Source: Burkholderiales bacterium (GTDB lineage: Bacteria; Pseudomonadota; Gammaproteobacteria; Burkholderiales; Burkholderiaceae_E). Taken from it: DNA of 64,000 nucleotides. The stretch spans positions 57,589 to 121,588 of the forward strand of contig CANKWX010000002.1 of the NCBI GenBank assembly GCA_947487165.1, written 5' to 3'. Both the position numbers and the translations under genes were made by a program. The notes below the pieces were generated by a model. The model was not told where the DNA came from. It was given only the letters and a program-made list of their open reading frames with translations, and ran no database searches. Below, one piece after another: positions 35,737 through 43,659 of this stretch; the stretch's first letter is position 1, and every line of letters begins with the position of its first letter.

Positions 35737-35947
35737 CGCGGACTCCAGGTGTACGTCCGGGGGGACGCGTGGCTACGGGTGGCGCCGGTCGGGTCATGAA
35801 CCCGCCCGAAGCGCTTGACCTGTAGTGTCGGCACCCGCGATGAACCGCCGACGGCGCACCGATTGAGCCGTTCGCACCCAACGGCCGTTGAACGATGGAC
35901 CATTCGGATAGGCCTGCCCCGCACGGGGGCGACGGCCGACGCCGACC

Positions 35948-37354
35948 TCAGCGCACCCGGAACCCGTAGATCGCCTGCGTGCAACGCAGGCCGGCCATGA
36001 CGCCTACCGGACGGCCGTCAGCGAGGAATGCTCGCCGCGTGATGGCGAGCCCCAGTCCCTCGAGGAAGCCCTCGAAGTCCTTCGGCGTCGACAGGTGCAG
36101 GTTCGGCGTGTCGTACCAGCGGTAGGGCATCTCGCGCGAGATCGGCATGCGACCGCGCAGGATCGACCAGGCAGGCGACCAGTGGCCGAAGTTCGGGAAC
36201 GACACGATGCCCTCGGTACCGAGCCGGCTCATCTCGCGCAGCACGCGCTCGGTCTGGTGGGTCGCCTGGATCGCCATCGACAGCACCACCACGTCGAAGC
36301 GGCTGCCCGCGAACACGTCGAGGCCGGCCTCGATGTCCTGCTGGATGACGTCGACGCCGCGTCGCGCGCAGGCGAGCACCTGCGCGTCGTCGATCTCGGC
36401 GCCATAGCCGGTGCAGCGTTTGGAACGCTGCAGATGGTCAAGCAGCGCGCCGTCGCCGCAGCCCAGGTCGATCACGTGTGCCGCCACCGGCGCCTGGATC
36501 AGCGTCTGGCACTTCGTGCAGACCCACTTGCCGCGGATGTGGCGGTGCACCGTGAACACGCCCGGCGTGTAGTCGAGCTTTTCGGCCACGTCCTCGCCGA
36601 TGCGCTTGAGCGCGCAGCCGCAGGCGCACACCGATTCACTCGGTTCGTGGCGGAACTCGATACGCGGCAGATTCGCCGGCAGCGGGGCGCGCTTGGGTTG
36701 CGCCTTTGGGCCAGCCTTTGCATCGGCGCTCTTGAGCGCTTCGAGCTCAAGGCCGATCGCTTCGAGGTCGGCCTCGAACGTCTCATCGAACAGATGGCGC
36801 AGCTCGCCCTGCCGTTGCTCGCTTCGGGCGGTGAACTTCCAGCGCTTTAATATCGCCATCTCGTGCGTGAGCTGGTCGATCTTGAACTGCTTCAGACGGT
36901 TGTCTTGCTGGGTGTCGCTTAACTGCTTCTGCGAATCGAGCAGCTGACTGCGTGAATCCGTCAGTTGGCTGACCATGCTGGCGGCAAACTCACGCAGCTG
37001 ATCGCTGCCCTTTCTGATCTCGATGCGAATCGGCTCGAGCTCAATGTCCGGTCTGCTGAGCGCCACCGGAACAAACTGCCCGGCCATCGTCTGAACGGGT
37101 CTTTGCGTCATCACCGATTGCAAGGCACTGCTGCGCTCGCGATCGGTGACCCAGCGGCGAAGCAGGTTTGCGTTCATGCCATTGGCCAGTGCCACGCTCG
37201 CAATCGACACGCCCGGACCCTGACATGCCTGAACCACCTGCGCCCTGAAGTCCGCGCTGTATGACCGGCGTCGCCGCCGACCAGGTAAAACCGCCTCTTC
37301 GATAGAGTCCACGTGTCCACGCCAAATCAAGTGGACACGATCATGCTTGTGCAC
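35948..37354 (-). CDS. metW: IS66 TnpA-TnpC-MetW chimeric protein
   Basis: One uninterrupted 468-codon frame made of three parts. Residues 1-~117 are IS66 TnpA (RRRRRSYSADFRAQVVQAC..., helix-turn-helix, tail IRIEIRKG). Residues ~118-292 are the N-terminus of IS66 TnpC: a leucine-zipper region (SQLLDSQKQLSDTQQDNRLK), ILKRWKFTARSEQ and a zinc-finger segment (CACGCALKRIGEDVAEKLDYTPG, CTKCQTLIQAPV). Residues ~294-468 are MetW, a SAM methyltransferase-fold protein linked to methionine synthesis: VIDLGCGDGALL, GYGAEIDD, SFPNFGHW and YDTPNLHL. The first 15-20 residues of MetW are missing. The junction sits at a VID word found in both parents. metX, its usual partner, is absent. Confidence 0.85.
   Translation of the reverse strand: MHKHDRVHLIWRGHVDSIEEAVLPGRRRRRSYSADFRAQVVQACQGPGVSIASVALANGMNANLLRRWVTDRERSSALQSVMTQRPVQTMAGQFVPVALSRPDIELEPIRIEIRKGSDQLREFAASMVSQLTDSRSQLLDSQKQLSDTQQDNRLKQFKIDQLTHEMAILKRWKFTARSEQRQGELRHLFDETFEADLEAIGLELEALKSADAKAGPKAQPKRAPLPANLPRIEFRHEPSESVCACGCALKRIGEDVAEKLDYTPGVFTVHRHIRGKWVCTKCQTLIQAPVAAHVIDLGCGDGALLDHLQRSKRCTGYGAEIDDAQVLACARRGVDVIQQDIEAGLDVFAGSRFDVVVLSMAIQATHQTERVLREMSRLGTEGIVSFPNFGHWSPAWSILRGRMPISREMPYRWYDTPNLHLSTPKDFEGFLEGLGLAITRRAFLADGRPVGVMAGLRCTQAIYGFRVR
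37312..37339. promoter_or_regulatory. Palindrome upstream of right tnpA
   Basis: CGTGTCCA and TGGACACG separated by 12 bp, ending 51 bp from the right outer edge, the mirror image of 30242-30269. Confidence 0.6.
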
Positions 37355-37371
37355 TTGGTTCGAGGAAAGAT

Positions 37372-37390
37372 GGGTTTACCGGACGCTTAC
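37372..37390 (-). repeat. Right IS66-type terminal inverted repeat
   Basis: On the minus strand this reads GTAAGCGTCCGGTAAACCC, a typical IS66 end. Confidence 0.8.
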
Positions 37391-37398
37391 AGTTCTGC
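37391..37398. repeat. Target-site duplication, right copy
   Basis: AGTTCTGC, identical to 30183-30190, directly outside the right terminal repeat. Confidence 0.85.
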
Positions 37399-37698
37399 GG
37401 ACTCGAGGACGCTTGCTGAGTTGTGGGTCGCTCGGTGCACTTGACATGCGACCCACCGCCCCCGAAACCTAGTTTATTAATTGCTAAATCATTGATTCGA
37501 GGCCGCCTGCTCTTCAGGTCGGTCTGAATTTGAACCGCCCCGGGTATTCACTGCCCCCTGAAGTTGGACGGTCTCGATCCCGCGTTCGAAATCGGCCCGA
37601 GATACTCATCGACCGGCTGGGTTCGACCCTCTGAGAGCCGCCGGTTGTCGCTAAGAGCATCAAACCGCCTTCCCAAATAAGCGCTCGGTTAATCGGTC

Positions 37699-37815
37699 TC
37701 GACCTCGCTGGTGGACCAACTCGGCTTCAACTACGCGCAAATCGGCACGCTGATCGGCATGTTCATGCTGCCCGGCCTGGTGCTGTAGCTGCCAGTGGGC
37801 TACGCCAGGAACTTC
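37699..37815 (+). pseudogene. MFS transporter fragment
   Basis: Translates to LVDQLGFNYAQIGTLIGMF and MLPGLVL, then a TAG, then LPVGYA. This matches the first helices of MFS permeases. Flanking sequence is not coding. Confidence 0.45.
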
Positions 37816-38036
37816 TGGCGAGTCTTTGATCAGCCCTGAACGAGGACGTCGCCCTTCGATGGATAGTGATGGTCGGAGAGTCGAGAGCCCGCCGCCTGTC
37901 GCGACTCTTTTGCCGTCAGAGTGAAGGACATCTCGACGATAGATCTCGAAAGTCATTCCCGCTCGATTATCAACAAGCGATGTAAGTTATTGATTCGCAT
38001 CGAACGCGATTCGGCATCGCAGAGTGATGCCGTCAC

Positions 38037-38193
38037 TTTTACCGTCAAGCTGAGCGGCACCAGCACTGGCGCGGGTTTCCAGGCGGTTCGCCCAAATCCG
38101 ACCTTTCGAGATCGATCGCTATCTATCAGTTCTAGAGCGACGCGCGAGCCGCCTTTTACATGTCGACGTGGGCCTTGGAGCGCACCCCAGCGA
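38037..38193. repeat. Dispersed repeat, copy A
   Basis: About 157 bp that align with 51263-51419. Shared words include TTTTACCGTCAA, CTGGCGCGGGTTT (TTGGCGCGGGTTT in B), GGCGGTTC, CCTTTCGAGAT and CTTGGAG. Identity is roughly 65-75% by eye. Both copies lie beside a HigBA module. Confidence 0.6.
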
Positions 38194-38352
38194 CTTAGGC
38201 ATCAAATCATCTTCTAAGTGGATATTGAGTACCGCTTTTATGCCGAAATCTTTACCGTCATCGTCTGCGAGACGCAGAAGGACCTGATCCTCACCCGCAG
38301 CGGTCGTGGGTGCCTCCCAAAACCGGCCGTGCATAGCCACGTGCGCTGACAG

Positions 38353-38658
38353 TTACGCCACGGCCGGCTGAAAGACACGGATCCTGGGTGAGAGCTTGGC
38401 TCGGAGTTCCCGGTCTGCGACTCGGATGTCGTACTCGGACTGCAGGTTCAGCCAGAACCGGGGCTCCATGCCAAAGAACAAGCCGAGCCGAATCGCGGTG
38501 TCCGCCGTGATGGGGCGCTGGCCATTGACCAACTCGCTGATCCTGCTCGGCGAGACATCGATGTCCGCCGAGAGCTGGCGAGCGCTTATACCCATGGGCT
38601 TCATGAAATCTTCCAGCAGGATCTCGCCCGGATGAATCTCTTCAAGCAACTTGGCCAT
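38353..38658 (-). CDS. higA: HigA-type antitoxin
   Basis: A 101-residue XRE-type protein from ATG 38658 (MAKLLEEIHPGEILLEDF). The helix-turn-helix is ISARQLSADIDVSPSRISELVNGQRPITADTAIRL, and FGMEPRFWLNLQSEYDIR is the family's dimer/toxin-binding helix. It lies 11 bp after the toxin gene, giving the toxin-first order of HigBA. It neutralises the toxin and represses the operon. Confidence 0.88.
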   Translation of the reverse strand: MAKLLEEIHPGEILLEDFMKPMGISARQLSADIDVSPSRISELVNGQRPITADTAIRLGLFFGMEPRFWLNLQSEYDIRVADRELRAKLSPRIRVFQPAVA

Positions 38659-38669
38659 GCTCCGCATTC

Positions 38670-38948
38670 CTAGTGGTAGTCCACGATCTCGACCCGGTGC
38701 GCCCCGTCGGCCTTCCAGACAAAGCAGATTCGCCACTGTTCATTGATGCGAATGCTGTGCTGGCCCTTGCGGTTGGCCTTCAGTGCCTCCAGGTGATTGC
38801 CCGGCGGGATGCGCAAGCTAACCAACTCGGTGGCGGCGTGAATCTGAAGCAGCTTGCGCCTCGCGACGCGCTCGATGTTGCGGAAGCGAGATACCGCACG
38901 ACTATGAAACAGGGCGTCAGTATCAGTACACGCGAACGAGCGAATCAT
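38670..38948 (-). CDS. higB: HigB/RelE-type toxin
   Basis: A 92-residue RelE-fold toxin of the plasmid-maintenance-killer type: MIRSFACTDTDALF, ARRKLLQIHAATELVSLRIPPGNHLEALK, and the C-terminal GQHSIRINEQWRICFVW...VEIVDYH that carries the catalytic basic and aromatic residues. Relatives cleave mRNA on the ribosome. A short CTATC/GATAG inverted repeat (38952-38970) lies directly upstream and may be the operator. Confidence 0.9.
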   Translation of the reverse strand: MIRSFACTDTDALFHSRAVSRFRNIERVARRKLLQIHAATELVSLRIPPGNHLEALKANRKGQHSIRINEQWRICFVWKADGAHRVEIVDYH

Positions 38949-38970
38949 GAACTATCTTGATCCGCGATAG

Positions 38971-39458
38971 GGAATCCGTCAAGCGGAACGCCTGTCGCTG
39001 CCGTCGGCCCTCGCTGCGCTTTTCAATTCGACGCGTTTAAATGGCTGGGTACCGAGCGTGTCGGCTTGGTGATCTGAAGCTGACCTTCATCGGGCCGGAG
39101 TAAAAGCCGGCTACCGCCCCATTGCAGTCGTAGGCATCTTTCAAGTCGAGCGGCCGGTCCAGTCAGTGAACGGTCGTTCGCCGATCAGGTCGAAAAGTCG
39201 TCGCTTTGCGAAAGCGGTTATTCGCGAAAGTTGACCACCGACTTGGACACGCTCAGAGCCAATGCATCGCGCCTAAGTCAGTGACAAAAGTCATGTCGGA
39301 TTTCTTTACACTTTTCGTCTGAAAACACATCCTGCTTATCCGTCTTCAAGCCCAGAGCCAATTTTCGAGCGCTGGCACGGACTTAGCTTTGGAGGATTAC
39401 GAACGGTCGCGCTTTGCCTCCGTGTGACATAAGTCACGAACTGACGGGGAGCGAAGAA
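38971..39458. other. Intergenic region
   Basis: A 488-bp gap between higB and the PEP-CTERM gene. I see no coding sequence or clear repeat. An AT-rich part around 39290-39330 (TTTCTTTACACTTTTCG) may hold the promoter of the PEP-CTERM gene. Confidence 0.4.
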
Positions 39459-40094
39459 ATGAAGCGAGTAGCAGCGATCGTGGGAGTGGTGTTGGGGCTG
39501 ATGGCGGGTGGTGCGCAGGCGAGCTTCTTCGGGCGTGATGCGACCAATCAGGCCGCGAATTGTTCTGTCAGCGGGGCCGACAAGTGCGTGTCTTTCTATA
39601 ACGACACCCTCGACATAACGATTCTAAACAACTGGAATATCGGTAGTGGCGCTTGGGACGGAAGTGCGAGCCCGTCTGCGACATCGGCTCAGGGTATTGC
39701 TGCGGCGGCTGGGCTGGGCAAGACCGACTTGAGCGGCTGGGTGCTGCCAACGATAAATCAGTACAACGCTATTCTTAATCAGCTCGGGTGGGACGGAATC
39801 ATTCGCCCCAATATAGTTGTGCCACTCCTATCAACCCAGTTCGACGGAGTGCTGACAGCGAAGTATTGGTCTAGTACGTTGTTCACTGATGCCCGGGCGT
39901 CACTTCTCTACACTCTGAACGGGATAAATTATGCCGAGGGGTTTTCCAATAGCTATCAGGCGGTAGCGGTGCTGGACTGCGATGTAGCAGATGCGTCATG
40001 TCAGGCCAAGCACGCGGTCCCCGTCCCCGCCACCATCGCCCTGCTGGGTCTTGGCTTAGTCGGCATCGGAGTAGCCCATCGCAAGCAGTCCTGA
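39459..40094 (+). CDS. PEP-CTERM protein with DUF1566-like domain
   Basis: A 211-residue exported protein starting at ATG 39459 behind GGGGAGCG. The signal peptide ends near AQAS. The body contains a DUF1566/Lcl-like pattern (SGWVLPTINQYNAIL and KYWSSTLF). The C-terminus is a PEP-CTERM variant (VPVPATIALLGLGLVGIGVAHRK). It is AT-richer than its surroundings. Confidence 0.85.
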   Translation: MKRVAAIVGVVLGLMAGGAQASFFGRDATNQAANCSVSGADKCVSFYNDTLDITILNNWNIGSGAWDGSASPSATSAQGIAAAAGLGKTDLSGWVLPTINQYNAILNQLGWDGIIRPNIVVPLLSTQFDGVLTAKYWSSTLFTDARASLLYTLNGINYAEGFSNSYQAVAVLDCDVADASCQAKHAVPVPATIALLGLGLVGIGVAHRKQS

Positions 40095-40251
40095 CGTATT
40101 CGCTGGCAGTGCTTAAATCGCAAGCCCGCCTCGGGGGGGTTTATTGGAGCCGGGTCTGCATAGCCAAGCATGGCCTGCGGCCACGCTGCTTTACCTGCCC
40201 TGCCCCGACTCACAGCGATGACGCACCTGCGAAGCAGGTGAACACACCCTC

Positions 40252-40605
40252 TCAAGCGGCTGCCAGGATTCGAAACTCAGTCGCGGTCACGACGGGCCGA
40301 ACGTGGGTCTTCTCACGTTGAAGCTCCACCAGACCGTAGCGCGACATCGTCTTCAAGGTGCGCGACAGATTGCCCGGCTGCCGACCTGTGGCCCTGGCCA
40401 GCACCGCCATCGAATCGGGGTTGGTCTCCCGGATCACTTTCAGCAGTGCTCGGTTCTGGTCGCTAAGTACCTCAGCCACCGACTTCATGGAGGTGAACCA
40501 GATCTTGGGCTCGCCCGGCTTGGGCTTGTACTCGCCCTTGGCGATGGCGATCGCCCTCGCCCTAATCTGCTCCTGGGGCATCACGCCGATGACAATGGTC
40601 TTCAT
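40252..40605 (-). CDS. tumA: TumA-like winged-helix antitoxin
   Basis: A 117-residue DNA-binding protein related to the HVO_A0114 group. The C-terminal half is a winged helix (NPDSMAVLARATGRQPGNLSRTLKTMSRYGLVEL). It overlaps the TumE-like gene by 4 bp and is encoded downstream of it. This arrangement is that of TumE/TumA-type toxin-antitoxin pairs. Confidence 0.75.
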   Translation of the reverse strand: MKTIVIGVMPQEQIRARAIAIAKGEYKPKPGEPKIWFTSMKSVAEVLSDQNRALLKVIRETNPDSMAVLARATGRQPGNLSRTLKTMSRYGLVELQREKTHVRPVVTATEFRILAAA

Positions 40606-40970
40606 TGCTGCGCTTCCTTTAACACGCGATCAACCTCTTCGAAGAAATCCTCCAAGAGCCGATGCGCCGATTCGAACGCGTAGGGCACGCCCTTGTCGCT
40701 TGAGGTCCGGTGACGATGATCGTAGGGCAGGCGCTGCCCGGCGAACCTGAACTTCTTCGGCGGCTTCACCGCATGTGCGTTGTCGTAGCCCAGGACACGA
40801 ATACCGTACTTGTCTTGCAGCGTCAGGCTGTACCTGATGCCATGCATAGCATGCTCCGATGATGGAACCCGCCGCGCCTCGATCTTGATCCAGTAGCCGC
40901 CCTCTTGCTCCAGGATGCTGCCATCCAGGTCAAGAAGTGTTTCGAGGCCGATGTCAGGTGCACTCATCAA
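40602..40970 (-). CDS. tumE: TumE-like (DUF6516) toxin
   Basis: A 122-residue protein of the DUF6516/TumE type: GYWIKIEARRV near the N-terminus, HGIRYSLTLQDKYGIRVLGYDNAHAV, then RTSSDKGVPYAFESAHRLLEDFFEEVDRVL. Family members are toxins of plasmid addiction systems; the target is not known to me. It is coupled to the TumA-like gene. Confidence 0.75.
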   Translation of the reverse strand: MMSAPDIGLETLLDLDGSILEQEGGYWIKIEARRVPSSEHAMHGIRYSLTLQDKYGIRVLGYDNAHAVKPPKKFRFAGQRLPYDHRHRTSSDKGVPYAFESAHRLLEDFFEEVDRVLKEAQQ

Positions 40971-41513
40971 CCTCAGACTATATCACCTGCTGATAATAAA
41001 CGCTTACCCTGCCTTCGGCATTCCAGACTGAAGGTGGCCAATGGGCCGTACAGCAGCGAGCCTGCGCTGAAAGGCGGCTACCGACCCATAGCTGAAGTTC
41101 AGCAGCCTTGACAGCTGCCTTTCGGCCCTCCGCCATTTCCGCCTGGAGCTTGATCTCAACGCAAGAAGGCCGACTATGACGCTGCGCGTACGTTGCTGCC
41201 TCGCCATGGATGGCAATGCTGCGCCAGAGCCGAGCCAGCCCGGTACGGCAAGGCGCTGGCAACACAGGAGCGACTCCGCCACGATCCTGTTGGCAAGGAA
41301 GCAGTCGTTCCTGCTTGCGTCGATGCAGACCTGTGCTTGCAGGTCGAAGGGCGGCAGCAAACGCCCCCTTGGAATCACCCGCGTGACTGGGAATCGGAGT
41401 CATGGCTTCCGGGGTCATCTTGCAAATGCGAATCCGTTATCATTAAGCGCATCGCACAAGGGCCTCGGCACTTGTCTCGTCGCTTTCCACTCTCGATCTG
41501 CCGAGGTTCCCCC
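40971..41513. other. Intergenic region upstream of metal locus
   Basis: A 543-bp gap between divergent genes. Several overlapping open frames exist, none recognisable. The Fur-type box (listed) is in its right part. The rest may contain decayed sequence. Confidence 0.45.
41425..41444 (+). promoter_or_regulatory. Fur/Zur-type operator
   Basis: AATGCGAATCCGTTATCATT, close to the Fur-box form with AATGCGAAT and TTATCATT halves, 70 bp before the TonB receptor start. As a Zur-family gene is in the same operon, it could be the site for that repressor. Confidence 0.6.
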
Positions 41514-43658
41514 GTGAAACGCTCCACACGCGCCGCGCTGCTTTTCTGCTCAGCAGTCCCAACGGCCCATCCAGCCTTCGCCCAGGATACGAACCCAGGC
41601 GCGCGGCTGGAGGCTGTCACCGTTACCGGCACGCGCCAGGCCTATCAAGGCGACTTCAATCGCCTGGAAACACCGCAAGCCGAACAGTCCATCGATGCGG
41701 AGACGCTGCGCGCCTCGGGCGCGGTCAACCTCTCCCAAGCCTTGGACCTGTCGGCCTCAGTGGCCCGGCAGAACAACTTCGGCGGGCTGTGGAACGCCTT
41801 CGCCTTGCGTGGCTTCGTGGGCGACGAGAACCTGCCCAGCAACTACCTCGTGAACGGTTTCAATGCCGGCCGGGGCTTCGGTGGGCCGCGGGATCTGTCA
41901 GGCATCGAGTCGGTCGAGGTGCTCAAAGGCCCGCGCGCGGCGCTGTTCGGGCGCGGCGAGCCCGGCGGCACGGTCAACCTGGTGACCAAGCGCCCCACGT
42001 TCGAGACGGCTGGCGAGCTCCGCCTGTCCGCCGGCAGCTTCGAGACCTACCGAGCCGATGCCGACTGGACGACCCCGCTGTCCGATGCCGTCGCCGTCCG
42101 CCTGGTCGGCTTCGCCGAAGACGCCGGCAGCTTCCGCGACACGGTCGAAACCCGCAAGTACGGCATGAGCCCGTCGCTGGCGTGGCGCATCAGCCCGCAA
42201 AGCAGGCTGGTCTATGAACTGGAGCTCAGCCACCAGGAGATCCCGTTCGATCGCGGCGTGCTGGCCATCAACGGCGAGCTCGGTCGCATCCCGCCAAGCC
42301 GCTTCCTGGGCGAGCCAGGCGACGGCCCGCTGAAGGCCGACGTGCAGGGCCATCAATTCGAGTTCCAGCACGACTTCAGCATGGACTGGAGCGCACTGGT
42401 GGGATTCACCATGCGCAAGACATCGCTCGAAGGCTTCTCGACCGAAGCGGAACTGGCCGCCAACCGCCAGCGCTTGCTGGTGGACGGCCGGACGCTGACC
42501 CGGCAGCGCCGGTTCCGCGACTACGACGCGTCCTACCAGGTGATCCGTGGCGAGATCTATGGCCGCTTCCAACTGGCCGGGCTTCAGCACCGGCTGATCT
42601 TCGGTGTCGACGCCGACCGTTTCGAAAACGACCAGGTCTTCCTGCGCGCCCGCGCACCCACGCTGGCCAGCAATCCGACGGCGGCCCAGCAGCAGGCCAT
42701 CGACATCTTCAATCCGGTCTACGGCAGCTACACCCTGCCCACGCCAACACCGCTCACCAACCGGGTGGAGACGCAGAAGTCGGTGGGCGTGTTCGCGCAG
42801 GACCAGATCAACCTGAGCGAGCGTCTGCAGTTGCGCCTGGGCGCGCGCTTCGACGACTACCGGCAGACCCTGCTCAATCGGGCAAACAACCAGACGTCGT
42901 CGCAGAAGAAAGCGCGCACCAGCCCGCAGCTTGGCGTTGTGTACCGCGCGGGGGATGTGTACCGCGCGGGGGATGCACTCTCGCTCTATGCCACGTACGG
43001 TGAGAACTTCCGCCCGCTGTCTGGTGCGGATGCACAGGGCAACGGCTTCGAGCCCAACCAGTCCACATCGGTAGAGGCCGGCGCGAAGTTTTCGCTGGGC
43101 GGCATCGACGGCACGGTGGCCGTTTTCCAGGTCAAGCAGAAAAACATCCTCGTGGCCGCCGATGCCAGCGCAGCAACCCAACTGGCCATCGGCAAGGCAC
43201 GAAGCCAGGGCTTGGAGATCGACCTGCAAGGCGAGATCACCAAGGACTTGAGCCTGTGGGCCTCGTATGCCTATGTCGACGCGAAGACCTCCAACACCTT
43301 CAACGACCCCAACTTCGGCGTTGCGGTGCCCGCAGGCTCGCGCTTGCTCAACGTGCCCAAGCACACGTTGAGCCTGCAACTGGTGAATTCCATGGCCGTG
43401 GCCGGGCGAGGCCTGCAGTTCGGCGGCGGCCTCCTTTACGTGGGCCAGCGTTCGGGCGAGTTCACCACGAACTTCAATCTGCCGGCCTATACCGTGGCGC
43501 GGGCCTTCGCGGCCTATGGGCTGACGAAGTCAACGACCTTGCGCCTGGACGTCGATAACCTGTTCAACGAGACCTACTACACCAACTCGTTCTCGGCGCT
43601 GTGGGTGCAACCGGGCACACCGCGCAGCGCCCGGGTGTCGGCGGCATTCAAGTTCTGA
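41514..43658 (+). CDS. TonB-dependent metallophore/metal receptor
   Basis: A 714-residue outer-membrane receptor starting at GTG 41514 (KRSTRAALLFCSAV, cleavage after FAQ). A TonB box-like EAVTVTGTRQ precedes the plug (LSQALDLSASVARQNNFGG..., SGIESVEVLKGPRAALFGRGEPGG), and the barrel ends FNETYYTNSFSALWVQPGTPRSARVSAAFKF with the terminal Phe. It belongs to the siderophore-receptor type. An exact 18-bp tandem duplication adds VYRAGD (residues 482-487). It is the first gene of the metal locus and is followed after 1 bp by the ABC genes. The substrate is inferred to be zinc or a zinc chelate from neighbours. Confidence 0.88.
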   Translation: MKRSTRAALLFCSAVPTAHPAFAQDTNPGARLEAVTVTGTRQAYQGDFNRLETPQAEQSIDAETLRASGAVNLSQALDLSASVARQNNFGGLWNAFALRGFVGDENLPSNYLVNGFNAGRGFGGPRDLSGIESVEVLKGPRAALFGRGEPGGTVNLVTKRPTFETAGELRLSAGSFETYRADADWTTPLSDAVAVRLVGFAEDAGSFRDTVETRKYGMSPSLAWRISPQSRLVYELELSHQEIPFDRGVLAINGELGRIPPSRFLGEPGDGPLKADVQGHQFEFQHDFSMDWSALVGFTMRKTSLEGFSTEAELAANRQRLLVDGRTLTRQRRFRDYDASYQVIRGEIYGRFQLAGLQHRLIFGVDADRFENDQVFLRARAPTLASNPTAAQQQAIDIFNPVYGSYTLPTPTPLTNRVETQKSVGVFAQDQINLSERLQLRLGARFDDYRQTLLNRANNQTSSQKKARTSPQLGVVYRAGDVYRAGDALSLYATYGENFRPLSGADAQGNGFEPNQSTSVEAGAKFSLGGIDGTVAVFQVKQKNILVAADASAATQLAIGKARSQGLEIDLQGEITKDLSLWASYAYVDAKTSNTFNDPNFGVAVPAGSRLLNVPKHTLSLQLVNSMAVAGRGLQFGGGLLYVGQRSGEFTTNFNLPAYTVARAFAAYGLTKSTTLRLDVDNLFNETYYTNSFSALWVQPGTPRSARVSAAFKF
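42939..42974 (+). repeat. 18-bp in-frame tandem duplication
   Basis: The 18-bp unit starting GTGTACCGCGCG occurs twice without mismatch, encoding VYRAGD twice, inside the receptor barrel. Confidence 0.95.
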
Positions 43659-43659
43659 A

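Larger units (their letters stand above)
30191..37390. mobile_element. IS66-ended composite transposon, 7.2 kb
   Basis: A unit bounded by IS66-type terminal inverted repeats (30191-30209 and 37372-37390, 13 of 19 positions match, both beginning GTAA), with an 8-bp direct repeat AGTTCTGC immediately outside each end. Both ends carry a tnpA-type gene pointing inward, each preceded by the same palindrome 51 bp from the outer edge. Inside are, left to right, tnpA, a tnpB start, an IS91 transposase remnant, a truncated photolyase-like gene, a PEP-CTERM gene, an ExeM-like nuclease, a 39-codon frame and the TnpA-TnpC-MetW chimera. All cargo points leftward from the right end. No intact IS66 transposase (TnpC) is encoded, so it now needs help in trans. 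Confidence 0.82.
37391..38352. other. Intergenic region with decayed sequence
   Basis: Between the transposon and higA. It contains an inverted repeat (GTGGGTCGC at 37423-37431 and GCGACCCAC at 37448-37456), an MFS transporter fragment (listed), a 16-bp word CGATAGATCTCGAAAG (37937-37952) that recurs just downstream of guaA (52464-52479), and the dispersed repeat block (listed). No intact gene is seen. Confidence 0.5.

Noticed and set aside
35613..35984. N-terminal extension of the nuclease frame
   Set aside because: The signal peptide begins at 35612, and the upstream residues are Pro/Arg-rich noise.
37610..37650. tRNA-like GTTCGA word
   Set aside because: No acceptor stem or anticodon arm could be folded around it.
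37391..41000. Integron cassette array
   Set aside because: Toxin-antitoxin genes and repeats suggested it, but I see no integrase and no convincing GTTRRRY/RYYYAAC core pairs.
41898..43379. 493-codon minus-strand frame opposite the TonB receptor
   Set aside because: High-GC antisense shadow of a clearly coding receptor gene.
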